The notes beneath the pieces were generated by a model. That model saw nothing but the letters and a program-made list of their open reading frames with translations, made no database searches and had not been told where the DNA came from. The position numbers and the translations under genes were made by a program. DNA of 38,971 bases from Pseudomonadota bacterium. Its GTDB lineage: Bacteria > Pseudomonadota > Gammaproteobacteria > Burkholderiales > Burkholderiaceae_C. Shown piece by piece: positions 18,533 through 27,900 of the stretch (within the stretch, counting starts at the first letter, position 1; every line of letters begins with the position of its first letter). The stretch lies in assembly GCA_021816585.1 (NCBI GenBank), contig JAKAXL010000024.1, forward strand, positions 1 to 38,971, read 5' to 3'.

Positions 18533-18608
18533 GGGTCGTTAGCTCAGCCGGTAGAGCAGCGGACTTTTAATCCGTTGGTCGCGTGTTCGAGTCACGCACG
18601 ACCCACCA
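18533..18608 (+). tRNA. tRNA-Lys (anticodon TTT)
   Basis: A 76-base tRNA: acceptor stem GGGTCGT pairs with ACGACCC, the D-arm contains AGCTCAGCCGGTAGAGC, the anticodon loop ACTTTTAAT has anticodon TTT (Lys), and the T-arm has GTTCGAGTC. The discriminator is A and CCA is encoded (18606-18608). It lies 12 bases after tcdA and is followed by a terminator. Confidence 0.97.
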
Positions 18609-18619
18609 CGAAATTCCAG

Positions 18620-18651
18620 GCCCTCGGCGTCATGCGTCGGGGGCTTTTCTT
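18620..18651 (+). terminator. Rho-independent terminator after tRNA-Lys
   Basis: GCCCTCGGCG (18620-18629) pairs with CGTCGGGGGC (18635-18644) over ten base pairs, two of them G-U, around a 5-base loop. TTTTCTT follows. It ends the tcdA/tRNA-Lys transcript ahead of the convergent pel operon. Confidence 0.8.
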
Positions 18652-18691
18652 CGGGTGTGACGTGCGTGCCGACGCGCGGCGCCGCGCGTGC

Positions 18692-20062
18692 TCACTGCAG
18701 CATGAAGGTCTGGTATTCGAGCTTGCGGAACAGCCCCTGCAGCAGCAGCAGGCCGAGGAACAGCGTGCACAGGATGGAGACGGCGAAGCCGTAGCCGAAG
18801 AATTCCGAGCCGAGCCGGATCGAGAACGCGCTGAGCGCGAAATTCAGCACCGCCAGCGTCGCGGTGATGACGACCACCTCGGTGCGCCGGTCCAGGTAAT
18901 AGAACACGTTCAGCACGGCGAGCAGCATGACCTGGAAGCTCGCCGCCACCGCCTGCACCATGTACAGCGGCGTGTACAGCGCGCTGATGCCCAGCAGCCG
19001 GAAGATCGACGGCACGAAGGTGTAGAGCGACAGCAGGGTCAGCGCCTGCACCTTCAGGATCTGGTAGATGCCGTCGCGCACGACGTTTTGCATGCGTTCG
19101 CGAAAGCCCGCGATGGCGCCCAGCGTGCCGCCGCTGCGCACGGTCTTGTAGAAGGCGTCGTACCACTCGACGAAGTCGGTCTCGAACTTCACGAGGAACA
19201 CCGCCATGCCCGGGATGACCGAAAGGTAGGCCAGGAACACCGGCAGGTCGTAGATGGTCGACGCCCGCAGCATGCCGACGATCGGGCGCGAGGTTCCGGG
19301 ATCGAACCAGAACACCAGCTTGTCGGCCCAGATCCCCAGGTTGTAGAGCGCCCCGCCCGCCAGCAGCGCCACGTACATGCGCCCGCGCCGAAAGCACTCC
19401 AGCGTCGGCGCGCTGCGCACCGGGAAGTTGCGCAGCACCAGCCAGAGCATCACCAGCCACATCACGAACTGCCCGCCGAGAAAGCCGGCGAGCAGCCCGT
19501 CGAGCCCCCAGGGCCGCGCCAGCGCGGCCAGCGCCACGGAAATGCCGTAGCCGAGGGCATACATGGCGACGATGATCCGGTAGTTCTTCAGCCCGGAGAG
19601 GAAGGCGGTGGCGATCCACAGGTTGCACAGCAGCGTGAAGCCGAGCACGACCCAGGCGCGATAGAAGTCGTCGACGCCGGCGAAGGCGAACATCGCGGCG
19701 AGCAGCCCCAGCCCCCCGGAGACCGCCGTGGTCACCAGCATGACCCCGAGATAGGCGGCGCCGATCTGCTCGCGCCGGTTCTCGAACAGGCGGTCGGCGA
19801 CCCAGCGGGTGAAGCCGAGCTGCAGCCCGCCGGTCAGCACCAGCGAAGCCATGATCAGGTAGGTGACGGTCACCTGGAAGCGGGTGACCAGCACGCTCGG
19901 GGTCACCACGCCGACCGAGATGATGCCGGTGGCGATCAGCCCCAGGATCGAGAACACCCACGGTCCCGAACTGATGATCGAGGCATAGACGTAGGCGCGC
20001 AGCAGCCCCAGGTAGGACTGCGAGCGCAGCAGCTTGCGCAGTTCGAATCCGATTCCTGCCAT
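18692..20062 (-). CDS. pelG: PelG, inner-membrane Pel polysaccharide transporter
   Basis: PelG is the integral membrane protein of the Pel synthase complex (with PelD, PelE and PelF) and belongs to the MOP flippase superfamily. It is thought to move the chain across the inner membrane. The 456-residue product opens with MAGIGFELRKLL, typical of PelG, and has about 12 hydrophobic helices. Conserved-looking loops include GGLQLGFTRWVADRLFENR, NLGIWADKLVFWF and EWYDAFYKTVRSGG. An AAGGGGAA ahead of the ATG overlaps the end of pelF; the gap is 15 bases. It is the last gene of the operon, and its length matches P. aeruginosa PelG (456). Confidence 0.95.
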   Translation of the reverse strand: MAGIGFELRKLLRSQSYLGLLRAYVYASIISSGPWVFSILGLIATGIISVGVVTPSVLVTRFQVTVTYLIMASLVLTGGLQLGFTRWVADRLFENRREQIGAAYLGVMLVTTAVSGGLGLLAAMFAFAGVDDFYRAWVVLGFTLLCNLWIATAFLSGLKNYRIIVAMYALGYGISVALAALARPWGLDGLLAGFLGGQFVMWLVMLWLVLRNFPVRSAPTLECFRRGRMYVALLAGGALYNLGIWADKLVFWFDPGTSRPIVGMLRASTIYDLPVFLAYLSVIPGMAVFLVKFETDFVEWYDAFYKTVRSGGTLGAIAGFRERMQNVVRDGIYQILKVQALTLLSLYTFVPSIFRLLGISALYTPLYMVQAVAASFQVMLLAVLNVFYYLDRRTEVVVITATLAVLNFALSAFSIRLGSEFFGYGFAVSILCTLFLGLLLLQGLFRKLEYQTFMLQ

Positions 20063-20077
20063 CGCGCCCGTTCCCCT

Positions 20078-21790
20078 TCAGGCCTCGTCCGCCCGCCGCG
20101 GCGCGGGCATGCCCGTGTCGAGGTCCAGGTCCAGGGCTTCGAAGGCTCCCGTGTCCTGGGCCTCCTCGCGCGCGCCCGGCATCGGCTCGCCGCGCAGCAC
20201 CGTGGCCAGCGCGCCGACCTCGTCGGCGGCGCCGGCGGCGCGCGCCACGCTGCGTTCCAGCGCGTCCTGGTAGACGGCGCGGTACAGATCGAACATCAGC
20301 TCCTGCGTGTAGTAGCGCTCGACGCGGGCCATGGCGCTGGCGCTGGCGGCGCGCCAGCGCGCGGGGTCGCCGAGCAGCGCGGCGCACTCCACCCCCAGCG
20401 ACTGCGCGTCGGCGATGCCCACCAGGCTGCCGGCCGCGCCCAGGGCCTCGTCCTCGGGGCCGAGCCCGAGCAGCAGCTGGCGGCACGAACCGACGTCGGT
20501 CGTCACCGCCGGGACCCCGGCCGCGAAACCCTCGAGCAGCACCAGCGGCAGCCCCTCGCTGATCGACGACAGCACCACCAGCCCGACCTTCGGCAGCAGC
20601 TCGGCGGTGCGCTGGAAGCCGAGGAAGCGCAGGTTCTCGCCGAGTTGCAGGCTCTCGGCGAGCTCGCGGCATTCGCGCACGTAGTCCGGATCCTCGTCCT
20701 GCGGGCCGGCGATCCAGCCCTGGATGCCGGGCAGCCGGTTGCGCGCCACGCGCACCGCGCGGATGAAGGTCTTCACGTCCTTGATCGGAACCACGCGTCC
20801 GATCAGGCACATCACCGGCGGCGGATCCGCCGGCCGCAGCGCGCGCGCCGCGGCGTAGGCTTCGAGGTCGATGCCGTTGGGGATGCAGCAGGTGGTCAGC
20901 GGATCGGCGCCGTCGGCGATCTGCCGCATGCGGTTGGCCTCGTACAGCGCCACCACCGGGTCGGCGCTGTCGTAGCACATGCGCCCGAAGGACTCGAACA
21001 GCCGGATCCACAGCTGCCGGAAGTACCCCGCGTCGCCCGCGGTGCGCTCGAGCATCGGCGTGTTGTCGTGGATCCAGGTCGACGAGAACAGCTCGATGCG
21101 GCGCTCCTTGGTGTAGATGCCGTGCTCGGACAGCACCAGCGGCTTGTCGTGCATGCGCGAGAGGATCGCGCCCAGGTATCCCGCGTAGCCCGTGGACACG
21201 CTGTGGTAGACGTTCGCCGGAGGCAGTTCGCGCGCCAGCGTGGCCAGGGTCCAGATCGGCGTGTGCATCGTGCGCACGGTCCAGAAGTAGTCGACGAACG
21301 AGGGGTCGGTGCAGCGCGCCTCGTACTGGCTGGCGATGTAGGACCAGGAGTCCTGCGAATGCAGGAAATAGTTCAGGTCGAGCTTGTCGCGCATCGCCTG
21401 CAGGCTGATGCGCAGCAGTTCGGAGCGGCTGTCGCGATCCTGCCCCTCGCGCAGCAGCACGTGCAGGCTGTCGACCAGGTCGGCGGTCGGCGGGTCGCCC
21501 CGCAGTTCCGCGGGCGGCGGCAGCAGCGTGTCGCTGAACAGGTACTGGTGGGTGATCGCGACGACGTTGTCCGGAATCTCGTAGCGCGGCTTGCCGTAGT
21601 CCTGCTCGCGCGAGCCGATGAACACGATGTGGAAACGCAGTTGCGGGAAGCCCCGGATCATCTGGCTCACCCAGCTCGACACGCCACCGGCGACATAGGG
21701 ATAGGTGCCCTCCAGCAGCAGCATGACGTCGACGAGATGGGGCGCCTCGTATTCCTGCGGCCGGGTATCGACGAAATCGGGTCCGCTCAT
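20078..21790 (-). CDS. pelF: PelF, cytosolic Pel glycosyltransferase (GT4)
   Basis: PelF polymerises Pel from UDP-sugars on the cytosolic face. The 570-residue protein is a GT-B, family 4 enzyme. The N-terminal half carries LLEGTYPYVAGGVSSWV, NVYHSVSTGYAGYLGA and LSEHGIYTKERRIEL. The C-terminal half has the donor site CLIGRVVPIKDVKTFI and the EX7E motif in SISEGLPLVLLEGFAAG. Its ATG overlaps the pelE TGA by 4 bases. It is about 60 residues longer than P. aeruginosa PelF (507), mostly in an acidic, low-complexity C-terminal tail (GAREEAQDTGAFEALDLDLD) of unknown role. Confidence 0.95.
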   Translation of the reverse strand: MSGPDFVDTRPQEYEAPHLVDVMLLLEGTYPYVAGGVSSWVSQMIRGFPQLRFHIVFIGSREQDYGKPRYEIPDNVVAITHQYLFSDTLLPPPAELRGDPPTADLVDSLHVLLREGQDRDSRSELLRISLQAMRDKLDLNYFLHSQDSWSYIASQYEARCTDPSFVDYFWTVRTMHTPIWTLATLARELPPANVYHSVSTGYAGYLGAILSRMHDKPLVLSEHGIYTKERRIELFSSTWIHDNTPMLERTAGDAGYFRQLWIRLFESFGRMCYDSADPVVALYEANRMRQIADGADPLTTCCIPNGIDLEAYAAARALRPADPPPVMCLIGRVVPIKDVKTFIRAVRVARNRLPGIQGWIAGPQDEDPDYVRECRELAESLQLGENLRFLGFQRTAELLPKVGLVVLSSISEGLPLVLLEGFAAGVPAVTTDVGSCRQLLLGLGPEDEALGAAGSLVGIADAQSLGVECAALLGDPARWRAASASAMARVERYYTQELMFDLYRAVYQDALERSVARAAGAADEVGALATVLRGEPMPGAREEAQDTGAFEALDLDLDTGMPAPRRADEA

Positions 21791-22863
21791 GGTTGCAGCC
21801 TCCCCGCCGCCGCCGGCTGCGCCCCGCCGCGTGGCGCAGCGGCCTGCGCCGTCCACAGGCGCACCACCGAGCGCAGGCGCGGCGCCACCTGGGCCGCGTC
21901 CAGCGGCTGCAGCAGGCGCGCCACCTCGCCGTAGCGGCGTGCCATCCATTCGATCTCCGCGGCATAGGGACGCCACAGCGACGGGCTGGCCCCCTGCGCG
22001 GCGAGCTCGTCGAGCGCGGCGCGCGCATCGTCGATGCGCTGCGTGGCCAGCGAAAGGCGCAGCAGCATCAGGCGCAGCCCGGTGTCGCGCGGCATCTCGC
22101 GCAGCGCGATCTCGCAATGCTCGAAGGCCTGCTCGAGCGCGAAGGTCCGCAGGTCCCCCTGGGCCAGCCCCTGGTAGATGAACTCCATGTGCATCTCGGC
22201 GACGCGCCGCGCGCTGCGCGCCAGCACGGCCGGGTCGGCGCCCTCGGCACGCGCCTGCCTGAGCTCGCGCGCGGCGGCCTGCAGCGCGTCGGTCAACCGG
22301 TGCTCCCAGCTGCTGCCGATGCCGTAGGCGAGCAGGCGGATCTCCTCGTTGGGGTCGCTCAGCAGCTGTCGCATCACCGGCAGCGCCAGCCTGGGCGGCA
22401 TCTCGCGCAGCGCGAGCACCGCGCGGATGCGTCGCTCGGCGGGCTGGCTCTGGTCGCGCGCGATGCGCGCCGTCTGCCCGGCGGGCATCTCCCGCCGCAT
22501 GGCCTCGTCGGGGTTGGCGATGGAGAAGACCTCCAGCCGCGGCGCCAGGCGCAATGCCTCGTCGTCGTCGCGCCGCGGCGGCCGCGCCTGCGCCATGCGC
22601 AACGCGAACACCAGGCCAGGCGCGCCGACGATGGGCATGAACAGCGCCAGCAACCCCAGCAGGGCCAGTGCGACGCCGCGCGGCTCGCGACAGGACTCGG
22701 GCAGCCAGGGCTGCAGCACGACCGCCATGGCCAGCGACGCCGCCGCATGCAGGGTCCAGAACAGCGCCAGGTGCCACCCGCCGTGCCCCGACAGCAGCGT
22801 CCACAGCGCAGCAGCCTCGAGCACCAGCAAGGCCGACCACGCCAGGTTGCGCGCTCGTGTCAT
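21787..22863 (-). CDS. pelE: PelE, inner-membrane TPR protein of the Pel complex
   Basis: PelE joins PelD, PelF and PelG in the Pel synthase complex. The 358-residue product has two N-terminal membrane helices (ALLVLEAAALWTLLS and the segment around GLLALFMPIVGAPGLVFAL). A cytoplasmic helical region with TPR-like character follows, for example AEMHMEFIYQGLAQGDLRTFALEQAFEHCEIAL (spread over about 30 residues) and DTGLRLMLLRLSLATQRIDDARAALDEL. It overlaps pelD and pelF by 4 bases on each side (ATGA at both ends), so translation is coupled. Identification rests on topology plus position in a complete pel operon; the sequence of PelE is poorly conserved. Confidence 0.88.
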   Translation of the reverse strand: MTRARNLAWSALLVLEAAALWTLLSGHGGWHLALFWTLHAAASLAMAVVLQPWLPESCREPRGVALALLGLLALFMPIVGAPGLVFALRMAQARPPRRDDDEALRLAPRLEVFSIANPDEAMRREMPAGQTARIARDQSQPAERRIRAVLALREMPPRLALPVMRQLLSDPNEEIRLLAYGIGSSWEHRLTDALQAAARELRQARAEGADPAVLARSARRVAEMHMEFIYQGLAQGDLRTFALEQAFEHCEIALREMPRDTGLRLMLLRLSLATQRIDDARAALDELAAQGASPSLWRPYAAEIEWMARRYGEVARLLQPLDAAQVAPRLRSVVRLWTAQAAAPRGGAQPAAAGRLQP

Positions 22864-24365
22864 GGCCTCGCCTCCCCCGCCACCTGCCGGAGCGCCGCGG
22901 GAGCGACCACGGCGGGCGCCGCCGCCAGCGCCTCGACCACGTGCCGCAGCTCGACGAAGCCTTCCACGGACTGCACCGGCAGCACGTCGAGTGCCAGCGC
23001 ATCGCCTTCGGGCCAGCCGTTGCGCGACGCGATGTCGCGCGCCAGTTCGGCCATGTCGCGGCGGTAGCCGGCCAGGGCCGCCGCGCTGTACATCGGCAGC
23101 AGCACCACCAGCAGCGGCCTGCCGGCCTCGTCGCCGAAGGTCCACGACGAGCTCTCCAGCGGCTGGCTCGCGGAGAACTCGGTCAGGTCCTCGCGGCCGG
23201 CCCAGTCCGGCGCCTTCCAGACCGCGCAGTAGCTGCGCAGGCGCGAGTGCGCGGCAAGCCGGCTGAGCTGCGCCCACTCCTGCTGCAGCCCGATCGGCGC
23301 CTGCTCCCACGCCGCCCGGAACCCGGCCACGCCGACCTCGAGCTGCGTGAAGTCCAGATAGGACGCACAAAGCACCTGCAGCCGCTGCAGGTTCTGCTCC
23401 TCGAAAGACATGAAGGGCATCGAGTGCACGGCCAGCAGCGCATCGGGCTCGCCGTTCGCGTCCAGGCGCAGCGGCGCCGCGAACACCCACACGCTGTGCT
23501 CGGACTCGGCCGCGCGCTCCTGCGCCACCTGCACCGCCTCACGGGTCTGCAGCGCGCGCTGGATGAGCGGGTGCTTCGGATCGAGCTGCGGCAGCTCCTG
23601 GCCCAGCGAGTGGGCCAGGCGCCAGCCGGCCGCCGCGCCGCGCCCACGCGCCGGCTCCAGCACGAACACCCCGGCTTCCTGCAATCGGCAGGACTGGCTC
23701 AGCAGCAGCAGCAAGGCGTCGGGGTCGGGCAGCGGACGCAGCGCGGCGCGACGTCCACTGCGCCGCGCGGGCGGCTGCTGCGTCGTGGCGACGAAGGCGA
23801 AAATGCGTCGCAGGTCGAGCAAGGCGTCGCGCAGCGTGACCGGTCGGTCGGTGAGTTCCTGCTCGAGCGTGGCCAGCGCCTCCTTGACGATGAACAGCCG
23901 CCGCTTCGTGCGTTCCAGGCGCGCGCCCAGGTCGGCGGCGATCTCGCGCTGCGCGGCTTCGCGATGCAGCATCGCGCTGCCGAATTCACCGAGGATCAGG
24001 CTCACCAGCACCCCGCCGAGAAAGAATTCCGACGGCAGCGCGGCCGCCATCGGCACGCCGAGCAGCTGCGGCGCCAGGCGCCAGAACGCCGCGTAGAGCC
24101 CGGCTCCCAGCAGCCCCGACGCGGCACCGTAGCGCACGGCCACCAGCCAGGGGCCGAGCCAGACCCACGGAAACTGCGCGTGCAGGCCCAGCGGGTCATG
24201 CGGCCTGAGCTTCCAGCTCAGCGCAAGAATCACCGCCGGCAGCAAGACGCTTTCGGATGCGGCCAGCCACGACGCGGGCGCCGGGCCGCCGGCGCCCGCG
24301 CGCGAAGCGCCCCTGCGACGAAAGGCCCGCAGGGCGATCGAGCGCAGCGCCGGCACCCTGCGCAT
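22860..24365 (-). CDS. pelD: PelD, c-di-GMP receptor of the Pel complex
   Basis: PelD activates Pel synthesis when c-di-GMP binds its degenerate GGDEF domain. The 501-residue product has an N-terminal region with about four membrane helices (residues 35-130), a coiled-coil joint (HREAAQREIAADLGARLERTK), a GAF domain (about 170-330) and a C-terminal degenerate GGDEF-like domain ending near LDVLPVQSVEGF. In P. aeruginosa an RxxD I-site binds c-di-GMP; no RxxD is visible after the membrane region here, the only one being RPHD near the first helix. The ATG at 24365 was chosen. A GTG at 24389 overlaps the pelC stop by 4 bases, like the next two junctions, and may be the real start. Confidence 0.92.
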   Translation of the reverse strand: MRRVPALRSIALRAFRRRGASRAGAGGPAPASWLAASESVLLPAVILALSWKLRPHDPLGLHAQFPWVWLGPWLVAVRYGAASGLLGAGLYAAFWRLAPQLLGVPMAAALPSEFFLGGVLVSLILGEFGSAMLHREAAQREIAADLGARLERTKRRLFIVKEALATLEQELTDRPVTLRDALLDLRRIFAFVATTQQPPARRSGRRAALRPLPDPDALLLLLSQSCRLQEAGVFVLEPARGRGAAAGWRLAHSLGQELPQLDPKHPLIQRALQTREAVQVAQERAAESEHSVWVFAAPLRLDANGEPDALLAVHSMPFMSFEEQNLQRLQVLCASYLDFTQLEVGVAGFRAAWEQAPIGLQQEWAQLSRLAAHSRLRSYCAVWKAPDWAGREDLTEFSASQPLESSSWTFGDEAGRPLLVVLLPMYSAAALAGYRRDMAELARDIASRNGWPEGDALALDVLPVQSVEGFVELRHVVEALAAAPAVVAPAALRQVAGEARP

Positions 24366-24385
24366 GGGGTTTCGCCCGGACCCGT

Positions 24386-24946
24386 TCACGGCGCCGCGCG
24401 CGCCGGCGCCGCGACGTCCAGCCCGCGCAGCAGCGCCTCGATCTGCGCCTGCCCCACCGCGGCCAGCGCCTGGTAGCCCCAGCCCGAGCGCGCCCCGCTG
24501 GCGCTCCAGACGACCCGCCCGTCGGCCACGTCGCGCAGACGCAGCACGATGCCCACCGCCGGCTCGCTGTCGACCCCCGTCTTGTAGCGCCATTCGGTCA
24601 CGCTGCCGTCGAGCGCATAGCGCGCGCCCTGCCGGCGCGCCCACTGGAGTGTCTGCTGCAGGCTCGGCGCCGGTGCGGCGCGCAGCAGGTCGGCTTCGGC
24701 TCGCGGATAGCCGACGACGTCGTGCAGCCCGCGCTGTCGCAGCAGCGACACCGTGATCGCCTCGGCCCGCTGCGCGGCCAGCGGCACGTCGGTGAGGTTG
24801 GCGAAGGGCAGCACGGCCAGCCTGGCGTCGGGGGCCAGCGCGGGCGAGCGCGCCGATACCGTGGCGACCGCGCAGCCGCCCAGCAGCAGGGCCGCCAGCG
24901 ACGCGACGACGGCGATCGAGCGACGGAGCAGGGAGTTTCGTGACAT
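24386..24946 (-). CDS. pelC: PelC, outer-membrane lipoprotein of Pel export
   Basis: PelC forms a dodecameric ring at the inner face of the outer membrane that funnels Pel toward the PelB barrel. The 186-residue precursor has a lipobox LLLGGC (Cys25 predicted lipidated) and the compact PelC core (RLAVLPFANLTDVPLAAQRAE, YALDGSVTEWRYKTGVDSEP, GRVVWSASGARSGWG). AGGAG about 10 bases upstream fixes the ATG at 24946. pelB ends 25 bases before it. The family is usually about 170-190 residues. Confidence 0.94.
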   Translation of the reverse strand: MSRNSLLRRSIAVVASLAALLLGGCAVATVSARSPALAPDARLAVLPFANLTDVPLAAQRAEAITVSLLRQRGLHDVVGYPRAEADLLRAAPAPSLQQTLQWARRQGARYALDGSVTEWRYKTGVDSEPAVGIVLRLRDVADGRVVWSASGARSGWGYQALAAVGQAQIEALLRGLDVAAPARAAP

Positions 24947-24971
24947 GGCTTTCTCCTGACGATGGGGAAGA

Positions 24972-27900
24972 CTAGCGGCCGAACCACCAGCGGTACTGCA
25001 GGAACCACAGCCGGCTCTGGCCCGAGGTGTCGCGCAGGCGCTGGTAGCCGAACACGAGCTGGTCGACGCCGAACAGCGGGCCGCGCACGCCGACATCGAG
25101 GTTGCTGGTCAAGCCCAACGTGCGCGATTGCAGCACATCGATCTCGCCGTAGGGCATCCAGCGATCCGCGTAGCCGTGCGCGTGATCCATGCCGACGGCG
25201 ATTCCGGCACCGAAGGCGCTGTCGCCGGCCGGCAGGAAATAACCCGCGTCCGGCACCGCGCCGCCCGGCACCAGCGCGGCATACGACGGCAGGCGCACCC
25301 CGCCGAGGGTCGTGAACTGCTGCTGGTAGCCCAGCAGCTTGAGCGCCACGTCGGGCCCGCCGCGGCGCAGCCACAGCCCGAGCTCTTCCTGCAACGCGCG
25401 CCCGCTGCCCAGCGCCTGGCCGTCGCGCGCGTGGTAGCGCATGTCGGACGCCGTCACGCTCGCCCAGGCGCGCCCGAAGTCGCGCTGCAACTGCAGACGC
25501 ACGCGGTCGCGGGCGCCGGCGACCTGCAGCGCCGCCGATTCGTCGGCCACCGCATTGCGCTCGACCTCGACGCTGCCCTGGATGGCCCAGGCAAGCCGCG
25601 CCGACGCATCGACGCGCCAGCCGGTGAGCACTCCGACGGCCTCGTTGCGACGCAGCGCAATGCCCAGGCTGCGCTGGCCGGAGTGCCAGTGCAGCCCGAC
25701 CCGCGCATCGCGCCATGTCGCGGGCAGGCCGGTGATGCTCGATGGATTGGAGCTTCCCAGCGCCTGGCGCGACGCATCGACGTCCACGCTCCAGGCCCGG
25801 TCGAGTTGCCAGTGCAGCTTCGCCAGCGGGCCGCGTCGCGTCACGTCGCCGACTTGCGCGTCCTGCCACGCCAGGCTCGCGGTGCTGGCCAGCGCGAGCT
25901 CGCGCCGGGCGGTCTGGCGTTGCAGCGCGCGCAGCGCCGGCGAATCCTGTCCGGATTGCGCGGCCCGCTCGAGCACCGCCTGCGCCAGACGCAGCGAGGC
26001 CTGCGGCCGCCCGGCGGCGTGCAGCGCCTGTGCGAGATCGGCGGGCGGCAACGCGGTCGCCACGCCGCCGCGCAGGTCGCGTGCGACCGCTGCGGAGTCT
26101 GCCTCGCGCAGGTCGACCTGCAGTCGCAGCGACTGCCGCTGCGCCGTCGACAGGGTTTCGTGCGCCAGCCACCAGCGCGCCGCCGAGCTCGTGTCGAGGC
26201 GCAGCAGCCAGTCCGCGATGGCCGCGTCGGCGCGGCTGCGCTGCGCCGCCGTGAGAGGCCCGCGCAGCAGCCTGGCGCGCAGCGCGGCGAGCAGTTGCTG
26301 CTGCGCGGGCGCGCCCAGCCGCGACTCGCCCAGGCGCAGCCGCGCGAGCAGCAGGTCCAGCTCGCGCCCGCTGCGCGCGTCGCTGCGCCCCGCGCTCGCG
26401 GGCGACGCCTGCAGCAGCGCCCATGCGCGATCGAACGCGAGATGCGCCCGACGCGCGTCTCCGGCCTGTTGCCACAGTTCGCCGTACTGCATCATCCACA
26501 GCGCATCGGCGCTGTGCCGCGGATACAGGCGCTGCGCGTAGGCCAGCGCGACGCGCGTCTCGCCCAGCGCCTGCGCCGCCGCCAGCGAGACCTCGAGTCC
26601 GCCCGGGCTGTCGCGCAGCGCATCGGCATAGGCCGGGAAGCTGCGGCGCAGGCAGGCGCGGTCGCCGCCGTCGATGCAGATCCACAGCAGGCCGATCTCG
26701 TAGTCCCGGTCTCCCGGGGCGAGCTGCAGCGCGCGCGTCTGGTCCGCCAGCGCGCGCCGCGTCCGCCCCAGGGCCTGCCAGACCTGCGCGCGCGCGGCAA
26801 GCATGCCTGCGCGATGCGACAGCTCGCGGCGCAGCGGGCTGTCGTCGACGCTGCGCTGCCAGTCCTGCAGGCCGCGCAGGCTGGGCTCGCGCTGCAGCAG
26901 CTGCAGCCACAGCAGGGCCAGCGATGCCGAAGGCCGCTGTCGCCACGCCTGGCGAGCCATCGCCAGCGCGGCCCCGGCGCCGCGACGGCGCTGCGTGAGC
27001 AGGATCAGGCGCTCGACCTGGTAGGCGCCGAGATCCTCGCGCGTCGAAGTCCGCGACCACACCGACGCGTACGCGGCCTCGGCCTGCGCACTGCGCCCGA
27101 GGTCCCACGCGAGGTCGCCGAGCAGGCGCTGGTGCGCGCTGCGCAGTGGCTCGGGCCCCGCCAGCGACTGCGTCGAATGCAGCACCTCGAGGGCGTCGGC
27201 GAAGCGCCCGGACTGCACGAGGGCGTTCGCGTAGTCGATGCTGGCGCGCAGATCCAGCGCACCGCGCGCCGCGGCCTGCGCATAGGCCTGCAGCGAATCC
27301 CGCACCTCGCCCAGGTTGCCGAGCAGCCAGGCCAGCGACGGCAGCACGCCGGGCTGCGTGCGCGCCGCGCCGCGCAGCACGCGCACCGCCGCGCGCGCAT
27401 GCCCGGCCGACTCGAGGCTTTGCGCGTACTGCAGCCAGTCCTGTTCGCCCATCCGGGTGTGCGCGGCGCGTTCGCGCCAGTACAGGTCGATGCCGGCGCT
27501 CGAATGCTGCCCCAGCGCGAGCCGGTGCTCCTGCTGCAGCGCCAGGGCCGAGTAACCGGCACGCAGCACCTGCATCCACTGGCGCAGCGCGGCATCGTCG
27601 TGGCCGCTCCATTCCAGCACGCGCGCGCGGCGCTGCTGCCAGTCGCGGTCGGCCGGGTCCGCGGCGAGCTGGGCATCGGCGATGCGCAGCGCCTGCGCGG
27701 GCAAGCCGGCGCCCAGCAGCACGCGCCATGCCAGTTCGCGCTGCCGCGCATCCATCGTCCGCGCGAGCACCGCGGCCGGCTGCTGCAGGTCGACGCAGCG
27801 GTGCAGCCACACGACGGCCTGCGCGGGCCGGTCGGCGCCCAGCGCCAGCCGCACCATCATCCAGCGGACACTGGGGCCCACGTCGGAACGGCCGACCGCC

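Noticed and set aside
18575..21934. Forward open frame of over 1100 codons antisense to pelG and pelF
   Set aside because: Low-complexity composition, starts within tRNA-Lys, no recognisable domain; the opposite strand has well-matched Pel proteins.
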